Origin: Phycisphaerales bacterium UBA1910
GTDB lineage: Bacteria > Planctomycetota > Phycisphaerae > Phycisphaerales > UBA1924
Length of the DNA: 45,335 bases
Direction of reading: 5' to 3'
Assembly (NCBI GenBank): GCA_002337545.1
Contig: DDGE01000065.1
Span: forward strand, 2,139-47,473
A program made the position numbers and the translations under genes. Positions 25,940-33,558 of the stretch are shown piece after piece. The notes under the pieces are model-generated. The model made no database searches. It was not told the origin of the DNA and saw nothing but the letters and a program-made list of their open reading frames with translations. Each line of letters opens with the position of its first letter. Position 1 is the first letter of the stretch.

Positions 25940-26997
25940 TATTCCTGTTCTCCTCGATCTGCCGAGCGGGCATGACCGCGTTGGATGTTTCGTTGTGCTT
26001 CCTGCAAAAGTGTGCTCCCCCAGGCCGGACGATCGGTCTGGCTGAGGTAATCGTGCGCGATCTGAGCTGCAAAGAGGGTCAGCTCCGGTTCGACATCGCC
26101 AAGACGGACGATAATGTGGATCAGCTCGATCAGCCCACGATCCCGAACTTCGATGGTGTCTGAACGGATCAGGCTCACACCGATGCTCAATCTCGCCCAT
26201 ACCTCGATCCACTCGCCACGCTGAGTCTGAGTCCGTCGAACCAACGCCTCGCGAGCACTGACCCGAACAGCTTTATCAGGATGTGCCTGCGCAAAGCTGA
26301 CCTGCTCGACGAGCACCAGCCCGGCATCACGGCTTCCTTTGACGCGTTTCAGTTCGTTAATACGAGCGATCAAGTCATGCCGATTCGCATCTGCGGAGTC
26401 GACAAGCGCGAAATAGGCGTGCATAAGGCGCACACGCCCCGGTGCCTCGATCGATTCGACGAGCCGACCTGCGTCCGTGCGAGCAAAGACTGGTGGCAGG
26501 TCTTTGCGGAGATTCAGATCTGGATCAAGCAGAGATGACCGAGGCACGGACTCCGCCCCGGGCAAGCCCTCTGCGGCAAATGATGCAAGCATGGGTTCGA
26601 CGGCCTGTTTGCGACGATTGGCCGCGATGAGACACCGGACGAGCCCGTCACAGACATCCATTGATTGAGGCCCCTGCTCCCATAGATATGTACGCGATAG
26701 TGACTGATATATCGGCAGTGCGCCAGAAGCGTCGCCCCGCGCGAGTCGCTCGTACGCCCTCCAGGCTTGGGCCGCGACAGCCTCCCACTCCGATCCCACC
26801 TCTGCGGGCAGGAGGCCAGCCCGGAACTCATACCAAGGCACAACCCGCGGGCTCTGGTCTTCGAGCAACAGATGCACCCCCTGGGGGTTCGTCGATACAA
26901 CCGTGCCTACGAGGCTTTCATCTTGCGAAGATACAGCAATCTTGACTGGTTCTGCACACAACAGAACCCCTACCAGAATCATCACGGGGGAGATCAT
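25939..26997 (-). CDS. Exported protein between the VWA and ExbB genes, unknown function
   Basis: 352 aa. The N-terminus MISPVMILVGVLLCAEPVK is a short signal peptide or anchor (Cys at 14 without a full lipobox). Residues about 28-62 (SLVGTVVSTNPQGVHLLLED, then VVPWYEFRAG) look like a small beta-barrel. The rest is alpha-helical with TPR-like ARGDASGALPIYQSL and HEAT-like VRVSAREALVRR stretches. It overlaps the VWA gene by ATGA and exbB by one base. A periplasmic adaptor of the motor is likely from position only. Confidence 0.72.
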   Translation of the reverse strand: MISPVMILVGVLLCAEPVKIAVSSQDESLVGTVVSTNPQGVHLLLEDQSPRVVPWYEFRAGLLPAEVGSEWEAVAAQAWRAYERLARGDASGALPIYQSLSRTYLWEQGPQSMDVCDGLVRCLIAANRRKQAVEPMLASFAAEGLPGAESVPRSSLLDPDLNLRKDLPPVFARTDAGRLVESIEAPGRVRLMHAYFALVDSADANRHDLIARINELKRVKGSRDAGLVLVEQVSFAQAHPDKAVRVSAREALVRRTQTQRGEWIEVWARLSIGVSLIRSDTIEVRDRGLIELIHIIVRLGDVEPELTLFAAQIAHDYLSQTDRPAWGSTLLQEAQRNIQRGHARSADRGEQE

Positions 26998-27998
26998 GGG
27001 CGAATCTCCCTGACATGGGTGAACTTTCCGCCCGATTGGCGTGCGATGATGCGCATCATGTTCAGCGCCGCTTGGGCATCATCCGGGTTTGCAAGCTCAC
27101 CAAAGAGTACCGTATGTATGGGTACGAGCTCTCGCCGATTGAGTGCCCGTACCTGCAGGGGGATCTCGGTGTCAAAGAGACCATCAGTCATGAAATAAAT
27201 CGCGTCAGATTGCGGTTCAAGGTCAAAGACCATCTGGAAACCCGCGAGCGGTTTCGTACCACCGTTCGGATCAAAGCCGAACAGTGTGCGAGCGGCGAGT
27301 ACCTTGTTCGCCTGAGTCGCCTGCGTCCAGTTCCCTTGCCCAAAGATCGCGATCGCGTTGGATGAGTACAGCATTACACAGAACTGGGCGTTCTCATCGA
27401 GCCCGCTGATCGATCGAATCAGTTCAGAGCGAGTCTGATCCCATCGGGTGAGCGCCCCCGATGCCCCGAGCGTATTCATCGATCCAGAGATATCGACGAT
27501 GTACGCGAAACGGCGTCCGGATGCCTCCAACCCAAAGAAGCTCGCACCGTCGCCTGTCCCAGCACCAGCGCTGCCCGTGCTAGTATCAATACTCGTCAGC
27601 GCCCCCCCACCGGGATTGAGTGACGGGGCGATCGAGTCTGCGAGTTCATCAATCGAATCTTCATTGCTCTGGTCAGAGAGCAGATCGATTCGGGCCGCAT
27701 CGGTCGCAATCGGCGCAACCTCGAAACTCTCGTAGCTCACCTCTGGCGACTGCATCTGTGCGAGTTCCGCGTCCGTGAGAATCGCGAAATCGACATCATC
27801 CCCCTGATCCCCGCCGACATCCGCGGTCCCGAAATCGATCGTGACAATCGCAGCGATCGTGAGGACAATGAGATGAATGACAATCGAGAACCCGAGCCCC
27901 ATGATGGTCGCTCGCTCGATCAGCCTCCTGCGGGCAGACTTGCCCGGGGTCGGGTACCCGCTCGCACGGGGCTCGTCTTGATGCGTGTGTTCAGTCAA
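26994..27998 (-). CDS. VWA-domain protein with TonB-like membrane anchor, first gene of the operon
   Basis: 334 aa. The N-terminus is basic (KSARRRLIERA). One helix (about 33-55) contains SIVIH, that is Ser38-x3-His42, the spacing of the Ser/His pair with which TonB couples to ExbB/ExbD. A low-complexity acidic Ser/Gly linker (65-160) follows, then a von Willebrand A domain (163-330) with intact MIDAS: DISGS (169-173), a candidate Thr in GGTKP (248) and Asp in TDG (272). Such domains bind protein ligands through a metal ion. The start is TTG 27998 without a clear SD. No TonB C-terminal domain is present anywhere in the operon, so this protein is the best candidate force transducer (inference). 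Confidence 0.88.
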   Translation of the reverse strand: MTEHTHQDEPRASGYPTPGKSARRRLIERATIMGLGFSIVIHLIVLTIAAIVTIDFGTADVGGDQGDDVDFAILTDAELAQMQSPEVSYESFEVAPIATDAARIDLLSDQSNEDSIDELADSIAPSLNPGGGALTSIDTSTGSAGAGTGDGASFFGLEASGRRFAYIVDISGSMNTLGASGALTRWDQTRSELIRSISGLDENAQFCVMLYSSNAIAIFGQGNWTQATQANKVLAARTLFGFDPNGGTKPLAGFQMVFDLEPQSDAIYFMTDGLFDTEIPLQVRALNRRELVPIHTVLFGELANPDDAQAALNMMRIIARQSGGKFTHVREIRP

Positions 27999-28171
27999 TG
28001 ATCACAATCCGTCGTCGGTTCCCGGCGGATCTTCCATTGATTCGCCGGCAGGGTGTCCCCATCCTGGATGCATCCCGATTCGTATAGAGTACCACATCGG
28101 TTCGTCCGCGTTCTACCATTGAAGACCCTTCGGGGTGCATTCCTCATCACCTTTCCGCACTTGGAGCCCGA

Positions 28172-28921
28172 ATGTCTGATACATCCTCATCCCGCGCCCG
28201 CTTGGGCAAGCCAAATCGAGTGCTGCTCAAGCTCAGCGGCGAAGCCTTTTGCAAACCTGGTGGGTTCGGGATCGATACCAAGGAACTTGGGATCATTGCC
28301 AACGAGATCAAGGACGCACTCAATGCAGGCGCCCAGATCGCCGTCGTTGTCGGCGGGGGAAATATCATCCGCGGTGCGGAACTCGCCCGAACCGGAGATA
28401 TCCAGCAGGCCACCGCAGACTACATGGGCATGCTTGGCACCGTTATGAATGGGGCCGCTCTGAAAGAGAAACTCGACACGCTCGGGATCGATTCCCGAGT
28501 CATGTCCGCCCTGGATATCCGCGCCGTGGCTGAACCATTTATCCGCCATCGAGCGATCCGGCACCTTGAGAAGGGACGGGTCATCATCCTGGCCGCCGGG
28601 ATCGGCAACCCATTCTTCACGACCGATACCTGCGCCGCCCTGCGAGCAACAGAGCTGGAATGTGACCTGCTGATCAAGGCAACCAAGGTTGACGGCGTCT
28701 ACAGCGCCGATCCAAACAAAGACCCCAACGCTACACGATACTCTGAGCTGTCATTTGATGACGCGATCAGCAAAAAGCTCGCGATCATGGACATGACAGC
28801 GCTCGCGATGTGCCAGGAACGCAAGATCCCAGTATTGGTCTTCGATTTCAAGATCGCGGGGAACATCCGCCGGGTAATCGAGGGCGATGAGATCGGAACC
28901 CTGCTGAGTTCAGATGCCTAA
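28172..28921 (+). CDS. pyrH: Uridylate kinase
   Basis: 249 aa amino-acid-kinase fold enzyme converting UMP and ATP to UDP in the cytoplasm. Family blocks are RVLLKLSGEAF, VVVGGGNIIRG, DYMGMLGTVMNG, FFTTDTCAALRA, LIKATKVDGVYSADP and MDMTALAMC. SD GGAG lies 7 nt before ATG 28172. A 15-residue N-terminal extension precedes the usual start. It is followed after 68 bp by frr, the conserved pyrH-frr order (tsf is not upstream here), and diverges from the VWA operon across 173 bp. Confidence 0.97.
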   Translation: MSDTSSSRARLGKPNRVLLKLSGEAFCKPGGFGIDTKELGIIANEIKDALNAGAQIAVVVGGGNIIRGAELARTGDIQQATADYMGMLGTVMNGAALKEKLDTLGIDSRVMSALDIRAVAEPFIRHRAIRHLEKGRVIILAAGIGNPFFTTDTCAALRATELECDLLIKATKVDGVYSADPNKDPNATRYSELSFDDAISKKLAIMDMTALAMCQERKIPVLVFDFKIAGNIRRVIEGDEIGTLLSSDA

Positions 28922-28989
28922 TCAGCCGCGAATCCACGCCCGATTTGGTCTATGATCCTGCCCTGAATCAGATTTCTGGAGAATGAACG

Positions 28990-29562
28990 ATGAGCACCGA
29001 CCCAAACACCATTCTGCTCGAAGCCGAAGAGCAAATGACCAAAGCGATCGAGTACCTGACCAGTGAACTCAAGGGCATCCGCGCCGGACGCGCATCACCC
29101 GCCATGGTTGAGTATGTCAAGGTTGAATGCTACGGATCAGAAACCGATCTGAAGAGCGTCGCCGCGGTCTCGGTCCCGGAACCAACCCAACTCCTGATCA
29201 AACCGTTCGACCCTTCGTTGGTTGGCGCAATCAAGAATGGGATTGAGCAGGCCAATCTCGGTGTCAATCCTCAGGTTGAAGACAAGCAGATCCGCATCTC
29301 GCTTCCCTCGCTCACCAGTGATCGTCGTAAGGAGCTTGTTTCACAGGCGAAGAAAGTGGGCGAAGAGCAGAAAGTCGTTCTGCGAAACGCTCGCCGCGAT
29401 GCGAACAAGGCAGCCGACTCGCTCGCGAAGCAGGATGGGGTCCATTACTCCGAAGATGAGATCTCAACTCTGCACGATGAGATTCAGGAACTGCTCAAGA
29501 CCTACGAAAGCAAAATCGAAGATCTGATCACCAAAAAATCCAAAGAGATCACCGAGGTCTGA
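28990..29562 (+). CDS. frr: Ribosome recycling factor
   Basis: 190 aa, usual length. With EF-G it splits post-termination ribosomes. The blocks LKGIRAGRASPAMVEYVKVE, VPEPTQLLIKPFDPSL, DKQIRISLPSLTSDRRKEL and RNARRDANK are canonical. GGAG lies about 10 nt before ATG 28990. It is closed by a bidirectional terminator at 29587-29623. Confidence 0.98.
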   Translation: MSTDPNTILLEAEEQMTKAIEYLTSELKGIRAGRASPAMVEYVKVECYGSETDLKSVAAVSVPEPTQLLIKPFDPSLVGAIKNGIEQANLGVNPQVEDKQIRISLPSLTSDRRKELVSQAKKVGEEQKVVLRNARRDANKAADSLAKQDGVHYSEDEISTLHDEIQELLKTYESKIEDLITKKSKEITEV

Positions 29563-29586
29563 GTTTCATACCCAGATCATCACAAC

Positions 29587-29623
29587 AAAAAAAGAACCGG
29601 GCTCCGATGAGCCCGGTCTTTTT
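29587..29623. terminator. Bidirectional terminator between frr and sppA
   Basis: ACCGGGCTC (29596-29604) pairs perfectly with GAGCCCGGT (29609-29617) around a 4-nt loop, with an A-run on the left (29587-29593) and CTTTTT on the right. It therefore ends frr on the plus strand and sppA on the minus strand. Confidence 0.92.
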
Positions 29624-29643
29624 GTGTTCAGGTTGAACAGGTG

Positions 29644-31434
29644 TCAGCGGAAGTGAATGACGCGCGGACTGACGAGAAGGACTCTCTCCTTATCGAGCAG
29701 CATCAGCGCGTTGAGGGAATCAACAATCGATTCGTACCTCTCCGCTCCCAGCATCGTGCGGAGCACAGATTCAAACGGGTTCAGGTTTATATTGACACCC
29801 GGCGACTGGAGGAACTGCCCGAACTGCTCAAGGAGCATCTCCTCGAAACTCGGGGGCTGCGGGTAATGGACCACATCGAAATCATCGAGCCCGACCTTTG
29901 CGGCGAGTCCATTGATCGCATCATCAATACCGCCAACCTCGTCAGCCATACGGAGTTCGACCGCATCAGTCCCGACAAAGAGCCGTCCTTCAGCCGTCTT
30001 GCTCAGGTCGATCCCTTCACGACCCGCCTCTACACGCGAGGTGAACAGGTTATAAGTCTCTTTCATCTCGCGACGCATGATGGCAATCTGATTGCTATCC
30101 CATGCGCTCGAGCTTGAGAAAAGATCACCCATCGGGCCTCGGGAGCGCTCAACGATGTTGATCTTGGCTTTGTCATAAAGCTCGCCCATAGCGTACTTGC
30201 CACCGACGACACCGATAGAGCCAACGATTGAGGATGGGTTTACGAAGACACGATCTCCAGCGCTGAGCACATAGTACCCCCCCGACGCTGCCATGCTCCC
30301 GACGCTCACCCAAACCGGCTTCTCTGACTTGAGCCGTTCGACCCCTTGCCACATCACCTCAGACGCAATCGCCGAGCCGCCGGGCGAGTCGATGCGAACG
30401 ATCACACCCTCAATCAGATCCTCAGCGAGGATCGTTTCGATGGCGTTCCGAATCGTGCGCGATCCGACCGAGGTACCACCGCCAAACAATCCACCGGCAG
30501 AGGAATCGCCGTCGATAATCGTTCCGTTGATATGCAGGACCGCAACTGTCGGGTGATCGACATCTACCGATCCGCCAGAGGGTGTCGCGAGCCCTGAGAA
30601 GATCGAGAAGGGAGAAAAACTCTCGCTCTGCCCGTTTGTGTCGTATGGGTCCGTGACCCATTCAACTTCGCCGTCGTATTGATCTGAGAAATAGTCTCTG
30701 AGCACGGGCAAGTCGATCTCGGCATCAATGACACCGGCTTCGATGGCTTCCTCTCCGTTCGCGGACCAAATCACTCGCATTGATTCGTCCAGTTCCGAAT
30801 CAGTCAGGTCGCGACCCTCCATCAGGATCGTGCGGATGTTCGCGTACATGGAATCGAGCAGCCCATCAATATTCTCATCCCATGCTGGGGACGGCATCGA
30901 ACGCGTCATCTGTTCGTTCGCACCTTTGAAATCCCCCACCTGCACGAGCTGGGCCTGCACACCAATCCAGTTGAGCGTATCGGCAAGATACATCTCCTCG
31001 GCGTGCAACCCTGGGAAGGAGACATATCCGCCCCGCTGCAGGATGGCCTCATCCGCGTATGCGGCGAGCAGCAGGTCCGTTGTCCCGTATCCCTCTGCGA
31101 ACACATGAACCTTCTTATCAGCTTCCTGCAAGCGTTTGATCGCGCTCCCGATCTCCTCGACCTGCGTTGCACTCAGGGCCGAGTCTTTCAGACGAATGAC
31201 GAGCCCGGAAAACTCTCGATCGTACACAAGGGTGTCGATCGTATTGATAATGCCCAGAAGCGAATCACTACCGTCGCCGAGCCAGGAGTACCCGACCTCG
31301 ACCTCAGCCGGTGAACCAACAATTTCGATGACCGCGAGACTGACATCCTCCGCATGCACCGCAGAAGACATCGCGGTGGCGGATAGAACAGATGCAATCG
31401 CTGCAGTACGAGGGGAGCGTGGGAATATGCGCAT
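29644..31434 (-). CDS. sppA: Signal peptide peptidase SppA, long (67K) type
   Basis: 596 aa with tandem peptidase S49 domains, the E. coli-like long form that degrades cleaved signal peptides in the membrane. Ser384 in GSMAASGGYYVL is the nucleophile and Lys170 in VQVGDFKGANE aligns with the general base in the first repeat. DSPGGSAIAS and SIVGSIGVVGGKY are also typical. Residues 1-28 look like a cleavable signal (AVHA before ED) in place of the usual membrane anchor, so it may be periplasmic and soluble. ATG 31434 is chosen for GGAGG 7 nt upstream. A 61-bp gap separates it from the upstream zinc-ribbon gene. Confidence 0.93.
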   Translation of the reverse strand: MRIFPRSPRTAAIASVLSATAMSSAVHAEDVSLAVIEIVGSPAEVEVGYSWLGDGSDSLLGIINTIDTLVYDREFSGLVIRLKDSALSATQVEEIGSAIKRLQEADKKVHVFAEGYGTTDLLLAAYADEAILQRGGYVSFPGLHAEEMYLADTLNWIGVQAQLVQVGDFKGANEQMTRSMPSPAWDENIDGLLDSMYANIRTILMEGRDLTDSELDESMRVIWSANGEEAIEAGVIDAEIDLPVLRDYFSDQYDGEVEWVTDPYDTNGQSESFSPFSIFSGLATPSGGSVDVDHPTVAVLHINGTIIDGDSSAGGLFGGGTSVGSRTIRNAIETILAEDLIEGVIVRIDSPGGSAIASEVMWQGVERLKSEKPVWVSVGSMAASGGYYVLSAGDRVFVNPSSIVGSIGVVGGKYAMGELYDKAKINIVERSRGPMGDLFSSSSAWDSNQIAIMRREMKETYNLFTSRVEAGREGIDLSKTAEGRLFVGTDAVELRMADEVGGIDDAINGLAAKVGLDDFDVVHYPQPPSFEEMLLEQFGQFLQSPGVNINLNPFESVLRTMLGAERYESIVDSLNALMLLDKERVLLVSPRVIHFR

Positions 31435-31495
31435 GAAGTAACCTCCGTGATCTATACGACTCATCACAGTTTATGGGTTCGGCTCATCCGGTGTT

Positions 31496-32461
31496 TCAGA
31501 TCCCCTCGGTTCTGCGAGTTTTCTGTCGATTGGTTTCGAAGATATCACCCAAACCCACCCCGGGACGGCGGATTACGGGGTACAAACGCACGGTATCGCT
31601 GCAGATGTTGATCAATCCTACCGTGAACAGAACGGAGCCAAGTGAGATCACAACGATGGAAACAATCTCAAGCACATCGCGTGCCGAGACGGGCGTAAAC
31701 TGGGCAAGAATCGACAGCAGATCGCCAAGAGCCGCGATGCCCAGAGATGCGAGCAGTGCGATCATTGATTGCCGGTCCACACGCCCCGTGCGAACGATGA
31801 CGGAACGCACGGCGAGCCCGACGGCTGCGGGGCGTATCCCCAAAACAATCCCCGTTACGAGCAGAAATACGAGAATCCTGAGCACCGATCTCCCGGTCGC
31901 ATCTCCACCTGGATGTAGAAGCGGCGAAGGGGAAGAAATATCGTGTCCAAGATAAATCGAGTAGTAGACAAAGATCAGGGCAAAGTAGAGAGACACACCG
32001 AGCGCACACCTCATCGCCTCCCATCGCGTGACCGATGAATGGGGGCGTATCAGCGTAAACGCACCCAGCATCGACACAATGAGCCCGACGAAGCCAACCC
32101 ATGCGAAAACACTGGGGATCCAAGTGCTCACACCAAGGTCACGAAGAACCTCAATACCGCGGAGGAACCAGATCATCAGCACTGCGACGAGTGCCCCGAA
32201 GCTCCACAAGTTCAGTCCGATGGCACTGAGACGCGGATATGTCAAAGGTGTCAGTTCGTCGGCATGCGGATCGACGATTCCGAGAATTGTGGCTCGGACA
32301 GGGACACCACACTCAGGGCACTCGGCACGGATCGAAAGCCCGTGCAGATCGTAACCACACGCGATACAGAAAAGCTTGCCGGTGAGTTGGCGTGCGATCA
32401 CCGAATCGGAACTGTTCCGAGAAAGTGCACCCTCTTCGCCCTGTTGTGTGTGTTGGGGCAT
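31496..32461 (-). CDS. Zinc-ribbon membrane protein of planctomycete type
   Basis: 321 aa. An N-terminal zinc ribbon, C32-x2-C35 (CIACGYDLHGL) and C48-x2-C51 (CPECG), is followed by about six hydrophobic helices (for example LNLWSFGALVAVLMIWFL, FAWVGFVGLIVSMLGAF, ILVFLLVTGIVLGI). The CxxCGYDLxGL ribbon on multi-helix proteins of unknown function is very common in Planctomycetota. It precedes sppA on the same strand and may be co-transcribed. It diverges from a MoxR gene across 143 bp. No function can be assigned. Confidence 0.8.
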   Translation of the reverse strand: MPQHTQQGEEGALSRNSSDSVIARQLTGKLFCIACGYDLHGLSIRAECPECGVPVRATILGIVDPHADELTPLTYPRLSAIGLNLWSFGALVAVLMIWFLRGIEVLRDLGVSTWIPSVFAWVGFVGLIVSMLGAFTLIRPHSSVTRWEAMRCALGVSLYFALIFVYYSIYLGHDISSPSPLLHPGGDATGRSVLRILVFLLVTGIVLGIRPAAVGLAVRSVIVRTGRVDRQSMIALLASLGIAALGDLLSILAQFTPVSARDVLEIVSIVVISLGSVLFTVGLINICSDTVRLYPVIRRPGVGLGDIFETNRQKTRRTEGI

Positions 32462-32604
32462 GATGTGAGACCGCTTGGCAGCGAGTTCCCAGCATACACG
32501 ATGGAACCGGATGCGTCACGCGTCGAATGGCCCCGTGGTTCATTCATCGCATAAACTGTGCGAGAAGACCACGCGATCCGATCGCCCAGAAGCAAGGCCG
32601 CAGC

Positions 32605-33558
32605 ATGAGCGACTACAACCGAGAACGAGTCCGAGAACGAATCGCCGCACTCCGCGACCAGATCGCACGCGTGTATTTGGGGGACACGCCGGCAATCGAC
32701 TGGCTGATATGCTGCCTGCTTTCGCGGGGGCATGTCCTGCTCGAGGATGTGCCCGGGGTAGGAAAGACCTTGCTTGCTTCGACACTCGCGAAATCCATCG
32801 ATTGCCCTTTCTCGCGGGTGCAGCTCACACCTGATATGCTGCCGGCAGATCTTCTGGGCGTCTCCATCTACGCTCGGGATGGGGCAGAACTGAAGTTCCA
32901 GCCGGGGCCGATCTTTACAAGCGTGCTGCTTGCAGACGAGATCAATAGGACGACCCCGCGAACTCAATCCGCGCTGCTGGAAGCCATGAGCGAAGCCCGG
33001 GTTTCGATCGATGGAACCACGCATGATCTTGAACAGCCATTCATGGTTGTTGCAACGCAGAATCCCGCCGAGTTCGAAGGCACTTACCCCCTACCCGAAA
33101 ATCAGCTCGACCGTTTTCTGATGCGGATCAGTCTGGGATACCCCAGCGCGAACGCGGAGATCGAGATGCTCGATCTCCGCCCGGCAACCACCGTCCTGGA
33201 ACAGATTGGCCCGGTGCTCCATGCGGAGGATGTGATCGCCATGCAGCTCGAAGTGGACGCGATCCATCTCTCTGAACCGATCCGTCGGTACATCGTCGAA
33301 ATTGCGCGCCAGTCACGGAACGCTGATGAAATCATGGTCGGGCTCTCACCCCGAGGATCGCTCGCCCTCGCCCACGCAGCCCGCGCCTGGGCGTGGATGC
33401 ATGATCGTGACTATGTACAGCCCGATGACATCCAGTCATTGCTGGTTCCAGTTTGTGCTCACCGCCTCGTCATGGAAGGCGCGGCCACAGGGGCACACTG
33501 GATGCTCGCGGCGGAGCTGATCGACTCAATCGCACGAGGTGTGAGCTCACCGGCTTAA
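32605..33558 (+). CDS. MoxR-family AAA+ ATPase
   Basis: 317 aa. Walker A VPGVGKT, Walker B in SVLLADEINRTTPRTQSALLEAM and sensor VVATQNPAEFEGTYPLPENQLDRFL are the MoxR hallmarks; the C-terminal lid includes GLSPRGSLALAHAARAWA. MoxR ATPases act as chaperones that activate partner proteins, most often VWA proteins. The usual downstream DUF58 and VWA genes are missing: the gene is alone and its stop codon overlaps that of the converging dehydrogenase gene within TTAA. ATG 32605 has AAGG about 7 nt upstream. The nearest VWA gene is in the ExbB/ExbD operon 4.6 kb away. Confidence 0.93.
   Translation: MSDYNRERVRERIAALRDQIARVYLGDTPAIDWLICCLLSRGHVLLEDVPGVGKTLLASTLAKSIDCPFSRVQLTPDMLPADLLGVSIYARDGAELKFQPGPIFTSVLLADEINRTTPRTQSALLEAMSEARVSIDGTTHDLEQPFMVVATQNPAEFEGTYPLPENQLDRFLMRISLGYPSANAEIEMLDLRPATTVLEQIGPVLHAEDVIAMQLEVDAIHLSEPIRRYIVEIARQSRNADEIMVGLSPRGSLALAHAARAWAWMHDRDYVQPDDIQSLLVPVCAHRLVMEGAATGAHWMLAAELIDSIARGVSSPA

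Noticed and set aside
18359..27998. Bat (aerotolerance) operon
   Set aside because: VWA and TPR proteins are shared, but DUF58, BatD and an adjacent MoxR are missing, and ExbB/ExbD genes are not part of Bat.
18359..27998. Classical Tol-Pal or TonB system
   Set aside because: No TolA, TolB, Pal, YbgF or TonB C-terminal domain is encoded in or next to the operon.
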